In this document: positions 32,129 through 43,069 of the stretch, in pieces
How the letters are laid out: every line of letters starts with the position of its first letter
Numbering within the stretch: the stretch's first letter is position 1
From: Pseudomonadales bacterium
GTDB taxonomy: Bacteria > Pseudomonadota > Gammaproteobacteria > Pseudomonadales > Alcanivoracaceae
Direction of reading: 5' to 3'
Length of the DNA stretch: 57,515 bases
Assembly (NCBI GenBank): GCA_022360555.1
Contig: JAKSCQ010000103.1
Span: 1 to 57,515, forward strand
The notes under the pieces: generated by a model
The model's input: the letters and a program-made list of their open reading frames with translations, nothing else
Database searches by the model: none
Told to the model about the DNA's origin: nothing
Program-made: the position numbers and the translations under genes

Positions 32129-34200
32129 TGTCCCGGGATTTGCTGATTGAACTGGGCACCGAAGAGCTGCCCCCGAAAGCGCTGCCCACCCTGAGCGCGG
32201 CGCTGACCGATGAATTTGTTCGCCAACTGGATGAAGCGGGCCTGAATCATGGCGAGGTGGAAAGCTTTGCCGCTCCCCGTCGTCTGGCCGTGCTGGTGCG
32301 GGATCTGGACGACAAGCAGGCCGATCGCGATATCGAGCGCCAGGGCCCGGCCGTGCAGGCCGCCTTTGACAAGGACGGCAACCCCACCAAGGCGGCCCAG
32401 GGCTTTGCTGCCTCCCTGGGCCTGACCGTGGACCAGTTGGGCCGCCAGGACACTGGCAAGGGCGAGCGCCTGGTGGCGCGGATCACCGAAAAGGGCAAAC
32501 CCGCCGCCGAGCTGATTCCCGACTTCTTCACCCAGGCCGTGCAGAAGCTGCCCATCCCCAAGCGCATGCGCTGGGGCAAGCGCAAGGTGCAATTCGTGCG
32601 TCCGGCCCACTGGCTGGTGGCGCTGTTCGGTGACGAAGTGGTGCCGTTCGAATTGCTGGACCTGCAGGCCGGCCGCACCAGCTATGGCCACCGCTTCCAC
32701 GCGCCCGGCGCCATCGAACTGGCCAGTGCCGGCGAGTACGCCGAGCGCATGGAGAACGATGGCCATGTGATCGCCGACTTCAACCGGCGCAAGGCCATGA
32801 TCAAGGAACAGGCCACCGCCGCCGGTCAGGAAGCAGGCGGTGCCGCCCAGATCGACCCGGACCTGCTCGACGAAGTCACCGCCCTAGTGGAATGGCCCGT
32901 GGCCCTGATGGGCAGTTTCGACGAGGACTTCCTGCGGGTGCCCCAGGAGGCGCTGATCAGCGCCATGGAAGAACACCAGAAGTATTTCTCCGTGCTGGAT
33001 GCCGACGGCAAGCTGATGCCGCGTTTTATCACCATCAGCAATATCCAGTCCAAGGATCCCCAGCAGGTGATCCACGGTAACGAGAAGGTGATTCGTCCCC
33101 GTCTGGCGGATGCGGCGTTCTTTTACGACAACGATTGCAAGAAACCCCTGGCCCGGCACGGCAAGGGCCTGGAAAAGGTGGTGTTCCAGCAGCAGCTCGG
33201 CACTGTGGCTGACAAGTGCGCCCGTATCGGTGGCCTGGCCGCCATTATCGCCGAACAGATCGGGGGGAATGCCGAGCAGGCCAGACTGGCGGGGGAACTG
33301 AGCAAGGCCGACCTGAACAGTGAAATGGTGGGCGAGTTCGACACCATGCAGGGCATCATGGGGTACTACCTGGCACGGCTGGAAGGCCAGCCGGACGAAG
33401 TGGCCCAGGCCCTGTACGAGCAATACCTGCCACGTTTTGCCGGTGACAAGCTGCCGCAGAGCAAGACCGGCATGGCCGTGTCCCTGGCCGACAAGATCGA
33501 CACCCTGGTGGGCATCTTCGGCATCGGCCAGAAACCCAGCGGCACCAAGGACCCCTACGCCCTGCGCCGCGCCACCCTGGGGGTACTGCGCATCATCATC
33601 GAAAACCAGCTGGAGCTGGATTTGCAGCACCTGCTGGAAAAGGCCGGGGACCAGTTCGAACTGCGCATCAACCGCGCCGAGGCGGCAGAGGCCTTCGAGT
33701 TCATCAAGGGTCGTTACCGCGCCATGTACCAGGAGCAGGGCATTGCCACCCCGGTGATCCTGTCGGTGCTGGCCATCGAGGAGGCCTGTCGCAAGCCGCT
33801 GGATTTCGACCGTCGAGTAAAAGCCGTGGCGGCTTTCCAGAAACGCGAGGAAGCCGAGGCCCTGGCCGCCGCCAACAAGCGCGTCTCCAACATCCTCGCC
33901 AAGCTGGACAGTGCCCCGCCGGAAGAAATCGACGGTGCCCTGCTGGAAGACGACACCGAAAAGACGCTCACCAATCTGGTGGTGGCCTGCTACGAGCAGT
34001 CCGAACCATTACTGGAAAAGGGCGACTACCAGGGCGTGCTGGAAATGCTGGCCGAGTTGCGTGAACCGGTGGATGCCTTCTTCGACACCGTCATGGTGAT
34101 GGCGGAAGATGAAGCCGTACGCAACAACCGCCTGGCCCTGCTGGCCTTCCTGCGTGACCTGTTCCTGAATGTGGCGGATATTAGTCTGTTGCAGGAGTGA
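32128..34200 (+). CDS. glyS: Glycyl-tRNA synthetase beta subunit
   Basis: 690 residues, the usual length (E. coli 689). The beta subunit binds tRNA-Gly and is essential for aminoacylation. It begins SRDLLIELGTEELPPKALP, contains the HD-like region (FFYDNDCKKPL, FQQQLGT) and ends in a DALR-type anticodon-binding domain (FDTVMVMAEDEAVRNNRLAL). The start codon overlaps the glyQ stop, so translation is coupled. A terminator hairpin follows at 34249. Confidence 0.97.
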   Translation: MSRDLLIELGTEELPPKALPTLSAALTDEFVRQLDEAGLNHGEVESFAAPRRLAVLVRDLDDKQADRDIERQGPAVQAAFDKDGNPTKAAQGFAASLGLTVDQLGRQDTGKGERLVARITEKGKPAAELIPDFFTQAVQKLPIPKRMRWGKRKVQFVRPAHWLVALFGDEVVPFELLDLQAGRTSYGHRFHAPGAIELASAGEYAERMENDGHVIADFNRRKAMIKEQATAAGQEAGGAAQIDPDLLDEVTALVEWPVALMGSFDEDFLRVPQEALISAMEEHQKYFSVLDADGKLMPRFITISNIQSKDPQQVIHGNEKVIRPRLADAAFFYDNDCKKPLARHGKGLEKVVFQQQLGTVADKCARIGGLAAIIAEQIGGNAEQARLAGELSKADLNSEMVGEFDTMQGIMGYYLARLEGQPDEVAQALYEQYLPRFAGDKLPQSKTGMAVSLADKIDTLVGIFGIGQKPSGTKDPYALRRATLGVLRIIIENQLELDLQHLLEKAGDQFELRINRAEAAEAFEFIKGRYRAMYQEQGIATPVILSVLAIEEACRKPLDFDRRVKAVAAFQKREEAEALAAANKRVSNILAKLDSAPPEEIDGALLEDDTEKTLTNLVVACYEQSEPLLEKGDYQGVLEMLAELREPVDAFFDTVMVMAEDEAVRNNRLALLAFLRDLFLNVADISLLQE

Positions 34201-34248
34201 ATCGGCGCTTGCACGCAACACGCTTCACGCAACCACGCGAAAAAACAG

Positions 34249-34270
34249 GGCCGCTTTATAGCGGCCTTTG
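34249..34270 (+). terminator. Rho-independent terminator of glyQS
   Basis: GGCCGCT (34249-34255) and AGCGGCC (34260-34266) form a 7-bp GC-rich stem with a TTAT loop, followed by TTTGTG. A run of A residues precedes it. It sits 49 bases after the glyS stop. Confidence 0.75.
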
Positions 34271-34295
34271 TGATTTGAACGCAAAGCGAAACCCG

Positions 34296-34390
34296 CTGTA
34301 GGAGCTATGCTTGCATAGCGAAAAGCCTTCCACTTTTCCGGTAGCTTGTTGGTAACCTGAAACCCTTTCGCCACGAGCATGGCTCCTACG
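34296..34390. repeat. REPIN-like paired hairpins
   Basis: The left arm starts CTGTAGGAGC and holds the hairpin GCTATGC-TT-GCATAGC followed by GAA. The right arm, read from the opposite strand, starts CGTAGGAGCC and holds GCCATGCTCGTGGC followed by GAAA. Two REP sequences face each other across about 40 bases. It lies between glyS and gmhB. Confidence 0.7.
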
Positions 34391-34419
34391 ATTCAAGATT
34401 GGTATTGGGCAGGATTCCC

Positions 34420-34962
34420 ATGAACAACCTCATCATCCTCGACCGCGACGGGGTCATCAACGAAGACTCGGACGCCTATATCAAGACCCTGGACGAGTGG
34501 ATTCCGTTGCCGGGCAGCCTCGAGGCTATCGCCCGTCTCAGCCGGGCAGGCTATACCGTGGTGGTGGCCACCAACCAATCCGGCATTGCCCGTGGTTATT
34601 ATGATGTTGCCACCCTGAATGCCATGCATCAGCGATTGCGCGAACTGGTGGCAGAGCAGGGAGGGGAATTGGGCAAGGTGTTCTATTGCCCCCATGGCCC
34701 CGACGACGGCTGTGACTGCCGCAAACCGGCTCCCGGCCTGATCGACCAGATTGTTACCGAGTATGGCGATGTCACCGGCGCGCCCCTGATTGGTGATAGC
34801 CTTAGGGATCTGGAGGCCGGACTGGCCCGTGGCTGCAAACCGGTGCTGGTGCTGACCGGCAAGGGGGAAAAGACCCGCGACAAAGGTTTGCCGACATCAC
34901 TGGGGCCTGTCGATATTTACGACTCGCTGGCCGATTTTACGGATCATCTTTTAAAGGAATAG
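34420..34962 (+). CDS. gmhB: D-glycero-beta-D-manno-heptose-1,7-bisphosphate 7-phosphatase
   Basis: A 180-residue HAD-superfamily phosphatase for the ADP-heptose pathway of the lipopolysaccharide inner core. Motif I is ILDRDGVIN (nucleophile Asp, residue 8, with acid/base Asp 10), motif II VVVATNQSG, and the acidic motif GDSLRDLEAG. The zinc-binding Cys loop CPHGPDDGCDCRKP, a mark of GmhB, is present. Start choice: AGGATTCCC before the ATG at 34420. It lies two bases before plsC, the same order as PA0006-PA0005 in Pseudomonas. Confidence 0.92.
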   Translation: MNNLIILDRDGVINEDSDAYIKTLDEWIPLPGSLEAIARLSRAGYTVVVATNQSGIARGYYDVATLNAMHQRLRELVAEQGGELGKVFYCPHGPDDGCDCRKPAPGLIDQIVTEYGDVTGAPLIGDSLRDLEAGLARGCKPVLVLTGKGEKTRDKGLPTSLGPVDIYDSLADFTDHLLKE

Positions 34963-34964
34963 GC

Positions 34965-35693
34965 ATGACCCGGCACGCCCCGTCGCTGTCGATCAGAATC
35001 CGCAGCGTTCTGTTTTTTGTGCTGTATAACCTGGCCGGCATTATTCACAGCTTTTTCTGCGTTCTTATCGGCCCTTTCCTTCCCTACAAGCGCCGTCACC
35101 GTTTCGTTAATCTCTGGACCCGTGTTGCCATGTGGTTGCTGCAGCATCTCAACGGAGTACGCATCCGGGTAGAAGGTCGGGAGAACCTGCCGGCTGGCCC
35201 CTATGTTGTGATTGCCAATCACCAGAGCAGCTTTGAAACTTTTTATCTGCAATTGCTCATCAGTCCCCAGGCCACCGTACTCAAACGGGAATTGTTGTGG
35301 CTCCCTTTTTTCGGCTGGGGGCTGGCCCTGCTCAAACCCATTAAAATCGACCGCACCAAGGGCAGTGCCGCTCTCAAGTCCGTGCTCAGTCAGGGCAAGG
35401 AGCGGCTGCGTGACGGCATTCCCGTGGTGATCTACCCGGAGGGAACCCGCCAGGCGCCCGGCACTCTGGGCAAGTTCAATCACGGCGGCGCCATGCTGGC
35501 CAGCCAGGCTGGCGTACCGGTAGTGGCCATCAGCCATAATAGCGGCGATTGCTGGCCCGCCCGTTCCTGGATGCGTCTGCCCGGCACCATTACCTTGCGC
35601 ATCAGCCCACCGATTAGCAGTGAAGGTAAAAAAGCCAAACAATTAACCACAGAAGCCGAACGCTGGATTCACCAGCATTACCCCGGTGATTAG
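34965..35693 (+). CDS. plsC: 1-acyl-sn-glycerol-3-phosphate acyltransferase
   Basis: A 242-residue inner-membrane acyltransferase making phosphatidic acid, with a TM helix near 12-40. The PlsC motif I reads NHQSSFET, giving HX4E instead of the usual HX4D; motif III is YPEGTRQAPG. I recall Glu variants in close relatives (the PA0005 LptA group), so activity is probably retained. The hydrophobic N-terminus anchors it. It is co-transcribed with gmhB two bases upstream. A terminator follows. Confidence 0.9.
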   Translation: MTRHAPSLSIRIRSVLFFVLYNLAGIIHSFFCVLIGPFLPYKRRHRFVNLWTRVAMWLLQHLNGVRIRVEGRENLPAGPYVVIANHQSSFETFYLQLLISPQATVLKRELLWLPFFGWGLALLKPIKIDRTKGSAALKSVLSQGKERLRDGIPVVIYPEGTRQAPGTLGKFNHGGAMLASQAGVPVVAISHNSGDCWPARSWMRLPGTITLRISPPISSEGKKAKQLTTEAERWIHQHYPGD

Positions 35694-35705
35694 CGAAGCG
35701 TTCTC

Positions 35706-35755
35706 GCCCGGGTCCCGTCTGACATGAGGTTTTAAAGAGACTCCCGGGCTTTTAT
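35706..35755 (+). terminator. Terminator after plsC
   Basis: GCCCGGG (35706-35712) pairs with CCCGGGC (35743-35749), enclosing further partial pairing, and TTTTATTTT follows directly. It is a convincing Rho-independent terminator for the gmhB-plsC transcript. Confidence 0.75.
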
Positions 35756-35779
35756 TTTCTCCTTTTTTCCGTACTGCAA

Positions 35780-35808
35780 TTGCCTTTATGCCTTAAAAAA
35801 ACTAGAGT
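35780..35808 (+). promoter_or_regulatory. Promoter of the H-NS-like gene
   Basis: TTGCCT (35780-35785) and TAGAGT (35803-35808) have an exact 17-base spacer containing A-tracts. The H-NS-like ATG follows 40 bases after the -10. It is a good sigma-70 type match by eye. Confidence 0.55.
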
Positions 35809-35847
35809 CTCTGCCGTTATTTAATGATCAATAACTAGGGCTACTCC

Positions 35848-36201
35848 ATGAATATGAATCTTGACGAACTTTCCATCGAAGAACTGGAAAAACTGATCAA
35901 GCAAGCGGAAGCTGCGCTGGACAAGAAGCGCAAGGCAGAATTGAAAAATGCCCAGGCCGTTCTGGAAAAAATGGCCAAGGAACTGGGTGTGGAACCCGAG
36001 CAGCTGCTGAAAGCCAACGAGAAGAAAAAGACTCGTGGCAAGAAAGCGACCAAGAAGAAGGCCGGCGTGCGCCGCCCGGCGAAAGTGAAATACCGTGACC
36101 CGAACAACAGCAGCAACACCTGGACCGGCCGTGGCAAACGCCCGCTGTGGTTGCAGGATGCGCTGGCGAAGGGTGCCAAGCTGGAAGATTTTGCGGTTTA
36201 A
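35848..36201 (+). CDS. H-NS family nucleoid protein
   Basis: 117 residues. Residues 1-55 are an acidic/basic coiled coil for oligomerisation (ELSIEELEKLIKQAEAALD). A Lys-rich linker follows (EKKKTRGKKATKKKAG). The C-terminus (YRDPNNSSNTWTGRGKRPLW) is the H-NS DNA-binding signature, TWTGRGKRP. Such proteins silence AT-rich acquired DNA and organise the nucleoid. The linker is more basic than that of E. coli H-NS and resembles the H-NS histone family of beta- and other gammaproteobacteria. It is a single gene with its own promoter and terminator. Confidence 0.9.
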   Translation: MNMNLDELSIEELEKLIKQAEAALDKKRKAELKNAQAVLEKMAKELGVEPEQLLKANEKKKTRGKKATKKKAGVRRPAKVKYRDPNNSSNTWTGRGKRPLWLQDALAKGAKLEDFAV

Positions 36202-36241
36202 CGATTGCTGATACGCAATTACGCAATACGCTTGCACGTAT

Positions 36242-36273
36242 AAAAAAGCGAACCTTATGGGTTCGCTTTTTTT
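36242..36273. terminator. Strong Rho-independent terminator after the H-NS-like gene
   Basis: GCGAACC (36248-36254) pairs with GGTTCGC (36260-36266); the stem is flanked by six A residues on the left and seven T residues on the right, so it can work on both strands. Confidence 0.9.
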
Positions 36274-36344
36274 GTGTGAACACCGTAGCAAGTGACAAGA
36301 AGCGAGTTTTGAAAGGCAAAACCCCAAATGCGGAAAACCCGTTT

Positions 36345-36400
36345 CCTGTGGGAGCTTGCCTGCAAGCGAAAGAGCATCGCAGCAAGCTCACTCCCACAGG
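36345..36400. repeat. REPIN-like element next to the gyrB stop codon
   Basis: CCTGTGGGAG on the left and CTCCCACAGG on the right are perfect inverted ends. The left hairpin is GCTTGC-CT-GCAAGC followed by GAA; the right half is more degenerate (TCGCAGCAAGCTCA). This is the Pseudomonas-type REP consensus. It ends 3 bases before the gyrB stop codon. Confidence 0.8.
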
Positions 36401-36403
36401 TAA

Positions 36404-38830
<2,427 letters not shown>

Positions 38831-39943
38831 TTATTCACTCCCGGTAAGGGACCGTAGTTGCCCATGTTCCACGTGGAACATTTTGGTCTCGATCGCCTGT
38901 AGTGCTTTGTTGTCATTCGCGATGGCATCCCATTGGGGCTGATCCAGCGCGGTTATCAGTGTCTGGTGACCCGTGGCCGCCAGAAACGTCAGTAATCGGT
39001 GCCGGTGATCTTCGTCCAGTTCGGCCGCCAGATCATCCACCAGCAGGGTGCAGACTTTGCCAGCCTGACTAATCAGCGGTAGCTGGGCCAGAACCAGGCC
39101 ATAGGCAACCAGCTTTGCCTGGCCCCGAGACAATCGGTCGCGGGCCACAACGCCGCCATTGTCGATACGGATATCGCTGCGGTGAAATCCTGCCTGGGTA
39201 AATCCGCGCCGAATATCATCCTCGCGCAGGCGCGCCAAGGCATCCGCATAGCTTTCGTCTTTCTGCAATCCTGTCTGCAGCCGAATACCAACATCCAGTT
39301 CCGGGGCAAGTTCGGACAACACTGCCCGTAAGCCCTCCTGAAGTGCCTGGAGATAGCTTCGGCGTAACCCTTCGATTCTATCAGAAGTCTGGGCCAGTTG
39401 CTGATCCCAGAAGCCCAATTCACGCGGGTTTGGACGGCCGGTACGGAGCAGGGCATTGCGCTGTTTCAGGGCCGCCGACGCTGTGCGCCAGACCGGCATA
39501 AACTGATGTTCCACGTGGAACATTCCCCAGTCCATAAACCGGCGGCGCAGGGCTGAAGCGCCAAACACCAACTCCACGGAATTGGGGTGCAGCGCAAGCA
39601 CCGGCAGCAGAGCAGCCACCTCACTCAGGGCTTTGGGGGTCTGCCCATCCAGCTTGATGGCATCAATCCCGCCCGGGGTACGCCGCACCCCCATACGGTG
39701 CAACGCCTTGTCACTCCCCATGACCTCGGCATACAGGGTCGCCGAGCCGGCACTGTCACGAACCAGACGGGACAAACGGCCGCCGCGAAAGGAACGGCCG
39801 CCACTGCCAATAAAATAGACCGCCTCCAGCAGGCTGGTCTTGCCGCTGCCGTTATCGCCCAGGATGACATTCAGGGACGGGGACAAATTCAGATCGGCGT
39901 GTCGGTAATTGCGAAAATCCCCCAACTGGAGACGACTCAGCAT
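38831..39943 (-). CDS. recF: DNA replication and repair protein RecF
   Basis: 370 residues. Walker A is GDNGSGKTSLLE (near 30), the ABC signature LSRGQAKLVAYG (near 270) and Walker B LLVDDLAAELDEDHR (near 300). RecF helps load RecA at gaps with RecO and RecR. Two FHVEH peptides, one mid-protein and one near the C-terminus, are encoded by perfect parS palindromes, so the protein sequence has absorbed two ParB sites. The C-terminal tail carrying the second site makes it slightly longer than E. coli RecF (357). Confidence 0.96.
   Translation of the reverse strand: MLSRLQLGDFRNYRHADLNLSPSLNVILGDNGSGKTSLLEAVYFIGSGGRSFRGGRLSRLVRDSAGSATLYAEVMGSDKALHRMGVRRTPGGIDAIKLDGQTPKALSEVAALLPVLALHPNSVELVFGASALRRRFMDWGMFHVEHQFMPVWRTASAALKQRNALLRTGRPNPRELGFWDQQLAQTSDRIEGLRRSYLQALQEGLRAVLSELAPELDVGIRLQTGLQKDESYADALARLREDDIRRGFTQAGFHRSDIRIDNGGVVARDRLSRGQAKLVAYGLVLAQLPLISQAGKVCTLLVDDLAAELDEDHRHRLLTFLAATGHQTLITALDQPQWDAIANDNKALQAIETKMFHVEHGQLRSLTGSE
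38865..38880. promoter_or_regulatory. parS site (ParB-binding centromere), copy 1
   Basis: TGTTCCACGTGGAACA is a perfect 16-bp palindrome identical to the chromosomal parS of Pseudomonas. It lies in the last codons of recF, about 4.5 kb from oriC. In this family ParB binds parS and spreads, and ParA segregates the origin region. Confidence 0.93.
39507..39522. promoter_or_regulatory. parS site, copy 2
   Basis: A second perfect TGTTCCACGTGGAACA, 642 bp from the first, in the middle of recF and encoding MFHVEH. Two identical 16-mers cannot be explained by chance in a sequence of this size. Confidence 0.93.
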
Positions 39944-40391
39944 AAATCCCGGATCCTATCGACAGGGGCACGGCGGCTAAAAAAGTGGTGCACTGATTGT
40001 ATCTCAGGGGGAGAGCAGTTGCCTGTTTTCCCCATACATGAATGGCCTGCAGGCCAGAGCCTGCCTGAAAAACTCACACGTCCCCACATCTTGCCCACAG
40101 AGATATCCACAGAAGAAAACAGGGCTGCGATCGGACCCGTCCCAATGGCCATCAACACAGCCATGGCCCCCAAAAGGCTTATCGCGCATTTGCAGGAAAC
40201 GGAAATAGCACTCTATGCAGCAGGGCGGGTTAGCACTTTTCTTGCCGGTGGTTTACGCCAACGCGAGAAGGGCGTGGGACTGGACGAAAAAAGAGCAGGC
40301 TTCACGCTGACACCTAAGGGGTAACTATGGCTGCGGTGCGGGTAGTTTGATGGGGGGCTACATCGGGGTACATGTTGGAGCTTGTCGCTTG
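39944..40391. other. Long dnaN-recF spacer with DnaA-box-like sites
   Basis: There is no credible gene in these 448 bases. TTGCCCACA (40091-40099, 7/9) and ATATCCACA (40103-40111, 8/9 to TTATCCACA) lie 3 bases apart. Since a terminator closes dnaN at 40392, recF and gyrB must have a promoter in this stretch; no clear -35/-10 pair was identified. DnaA binding here could regulate it. Confidence 0.5.
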
Positions 40392-40436
40392 GCAGCACAA
40401 AAAAGCCCGGCTCACCGCCGGGCTTTTTTGTGCTGC
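40392..40436. terminator. Bidirectional terminator between dnaN and recF
   Basis: A perfect 20-bp stem: arm 40392-40411 (GCAGCACAAAAAAGCCCGGC) with arm 40417-40436, loop TCACC. The GC-rich tip AGCCCGGC is flanked by A6 and T6, giving an ideal intrinsic terminator on both strands. It sits 16 bases after the dnaN stop. Confidence 0.92.
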
Positions 40437-40452
40437 GCTGAACGGAAAAATC

Positions 40453-41553
40453 TCAGAGCCGCATGGGCATAACCACGTACAAGGCAGCCTTGCTTTCCGG
40501 GTCGAAGACCAGGGCACTGCTGTTGCTGTCGCCCATTTCCAGCTCCGCCTGGGTGCCGGCCATGGTGTTGAGCACATCCAGCAGATAGCTCACGTTGAAG
40601 CCAATCTCCAGCGGCTGGCCGTTGAAATCCACGGACACTTCTTCTTCCGCTTCTTCCTGCTCGGGGTTGTTGGCCACGATGCGCAGACTGCCTTCCGCCA
40701 ACTGCACCCGCACCCCCCGGTATTTCTCGTTGGACAGGATCGCCACACGGGCCAGGGCCTGGCGCAGGGTTTCGCGATCCGCCACCACCTTGCGGGTACC
40801 GTCTTTGGGAATCACCCGGTCGTATTCCGGGAATTTGCCGTCCACCAGCTTCGAGGTAAAGGTGATGGCCCCCACCACGATACGCACGTGGTTGCGGCCA
40901 ATGGTCAGCCGAGCCAGCTCTCCCGCATCCCCCAAAATCCGCGACAGCTCCATAACGCCCTTGCGCGGCAGAATCACCGAGGCGTCTTCCACCGGCGCCT
41001 CCAGCTCGGCATCACACAACGCCAGACGGTGGCCATCGGTGGCCACGGCGCGCAGGCGGCCGGGCTTGAGCTCGAACAGCATGCCGTTCAGGTAGTAACG
41101 CACATCCTGCTGGGCCATGGAGAAGGCAGTACGGTCAATCAGGCCGCGCAGCACATTGGGCTGGATATCCAGACTGGAGCCGGCAGCATCTTCTTCCAGG
41201 TTGGGAAACTCGGACGCCGGCAGCGTAGAGAGGGTGAAACGGCTGCGACCGGAACGTACCAGCATGCGCTCGCCATCTACCTCGAAACGGATATCCGCTT
41301 CCGCCGGCAGGCTCTTGGCGATATCCACCAGCTTGCGCGCCGGAACCGTGGTTTCCCCCGGCTGCATTTCCCCTTCCAGCGGCAGGCGGGCAACCAGCTC
41401 CAGTTCCAGGTCGGTGCCGGTCATGGACAATTGCCCATCGCCCACCTCCAGCAACACATTGGACAGCACCGGCAAGGTCTGCCGTTTTTCCACGACCGCA
41501 GCCACCTGTTGCAGCGGCTTGAGAAGCTGCTCTCTATTGATTGAGAATTTCAT
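40453..41553 (-). CDS. dnaN: DNA polymerase III beta sliding clamp
   Basis: 366 residues, the E. coli length, with three clamp domains. It starts MKFSINREQLLKPLQQVAAVVEKRQTLPVLSNV-like (split here: the N-terminal MKFSINREQLLKPLQQ block and KRQTLPVLSNVLL) and ends AALYVVMPMRL, the conserved clamp C-terminus. The dimeric ring tethers polymerase III to DNA. It lies 91 bases after dnaA on the same strand and is separated from recF by a strong terminator. Confidence 0.97.
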   Translation of the reverse strand: MKFSINREQLLKPLQQVAAVVEKRQTLPVLSNVLLEVGDGQLSMTGTDLELELVARLPLEGEMQPGETTVPARKLVDIAKSLPAEADIRFEVDGERMLVRSGRSRFTLSTLPASEFPNLEEDAAGSSLDIQPNVLRGLIDRTAFSMAQQDVRYYLNGMLFELKPGRLRAVATDGHRLALCDAELEAPVEDASVILPRKGVMELSRILGDAGELARLTIGRNHVRIVVGAITFTSKLVDGKFPEYDRVIPKDGTRKVVADRETLRQALARVAILSNEKYRGVRVQLAEGSLRIVANNPEQEEAEEEVSVDFNGQPLEIGFNVSYLLDVLNTMAGTQAELEMGDSNSSALVFDPESKAALYVVMPMRL

Positions 41554-41644
41554 TGCGCTTTCCCGTTCTGGTTATAGGGCTTGCCCTTCCTTTATTAACG
41601 TCTGGACAAGAAAAGCCGGTGACAGCCGCCCCTCTTGCCCCCTG

Positions 41645-43069
41645 TCAGGACGTGAGTGTCCGCAACAGGTTCTGGTAATCCTCTTCGATCTCGGGATTGG
41701 ATTCCCGCAGCTCCAGTACCTTGCGACAGGCATGCAGCACGGTGGTGTGATCCCGACCACCAAAGTTCTCGCCGATCTCCGGCAGGCTGTGGCTGGTCAG
41801 CTCCTTGGAAAGCGCCATGGCCACCTGCCGAGGCCGGGCCACGGAACGGGTCCGCCGTGGCGACAGCAGATCATTGATCTTGATCTTGTAGTACTCGGCC
41901 ACTACACGCTGGATATTGTCGATACTGATCTGCCTGGCCTGCAGGGCAATCAGGTCCTTCAGCGCTTCCTTGATCAGGCCGATATCAATCTGCGCACCGG
42001 TAAACCGCACATGGGCGATCACCCGGCGCAAGGCCCCTTCCAGTTCCCGTACATTAGAACGGATTCGCTGGGCAATAAAGAAGGCCGCGTCATTGGGCAG
42101 ATCCACCTTGGCCTCTTCGGCCTTTTTCTTGAGGATCGCCACCCGGGTTTCCAGCTCCGGCGGTTCCAGCGGCTGGGACAACCCCCAGCCAAAACGGCTC
42201 TTGAGACGCTCTTCCAGGCCGTCCACTTCCTTGGGGAATTTGTCGCAGGTCAGGATGATCTGCTGACCATTTTCCAGCAGGGCATTGAAGGTATGGAAGA
42301 ACTCCTCCTGGGATTGCTCCTTTCCTGCAAAAAACTGAATATCATCAATCAGCAAGGCATCCACACTGCGGTAGAAGCGCTTGAACTCGTTGATGGTCTT
42401 GTTACGCAGGGCGGAAATCATATCTGCCACAAAGCGCTCACTGTGCAGGTAAACCACCTTGGCATTGGGATTGCGGCGTATCAGCTCGTTACCCACGGCG
42501 TGCATCAGGTGGGTTTTCCCCAGCCCCACACCGCCATACAGCAGCAGCGGGTTATAGCCATGGCTGGCCGGGTTCTCGGCCACCTGCTGGGCCGCCGCCG
42601 CCGCCATCCGGTTGGACTTGCCTTCCACGAAGGTGGAAAAGGTAAAGGTGGTATTGAGGTTACTGCGATGCTTGCGGGCGCCCCCCCGGTCCTCCGGCTG
42701 GGCCTGGGGGCGGGAATCGGCCGGTTCCGGGGTGCGCAGCGGCCCAGGAGAGGCGGTGTGGCCATTGGCCGGCGCCGAGGGGGCAGCCATACCGGACGCG
42801 GACGTAGCGGGCCGGGAACGGCTGGAACCCACTTCCAGGCGCAACTGGGGCAGGGGGCCGGTCTGCATTTCGCCAAGTACCTCGCCAATCCGCTCCAGGT
42901 ACTTGTCACGGACCCAGTCCACCACAAAACGATTGGGGGCAAACAGGGTCAGCTCGGCACCGTCCGCAGATGCGGCCACCTGCAGGGGCCGGATCCACAT
43001 GTTGTACTGCTGAGACGGCAACTCATCCTCGAGTCGCGTCAGACAGCGTTGCCAGAGCTCTTCAGACAC
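41645..43069 (-). CDS. dnaA: Chromosomal replication initiator DnaA
   Basis: 474 residues from a GTG start at 43069 (GTG TCT GAA; starts [18 protein letters not shown]). Domain I is 1-80; a Pro/Ala/Ser-rich domain II is about 85-140. The AAA+ domain has Walker [10 protein letters not shown] (near 180) and Walker [10 protein letters not shown]. The C-terminal DnaA-box reader has [14 protein letters not shown]. DnaA binds TTATCCACA boxes in the adjacent oriC and unwinds it. The upstream boxes imply autoregulation. Confidence 0.98.
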   Translation of the reverse strand: MSEELWQRCLTRLEDELPSQQYNMWIRPLQVAASADGAELTLFAPNRFVVDWVRDKYLERIGEVLGEMQTGPLPQLRLEVGSSRSRPATSASGMAAPSAPANGHTASPGPLRTPEPADSRPQAQPEDRGGARKHRSNLNTTFTFSTFVEGKSNRMAAAAAQQVAENPASHGYNPLLLYGGVGLGKTHLMHAVGNELIRRNPNAKVVYLHSERFVADMISALRNKTINEFKRFYRSVDALLIDDIQFFAGKEQSQEEFFHTFNALLENGQQIILTCDKFPKEVDGLEERLKSRFGWGLSQPLEPPELETRVAILKKKAEEAKVDLPNDAAFFIAQRIRSNVRELEGALRRVIAHVRFTGAQIDIGLIKEALKDLIALQARQISIDNIQRVVAEYYKIKINDLLSPRRTRSVARPRQVAMALSKELTSHSLPEIGENFGGRDHTTVLHACRKVLELRESNPEIEEDYQNLLRTLTS

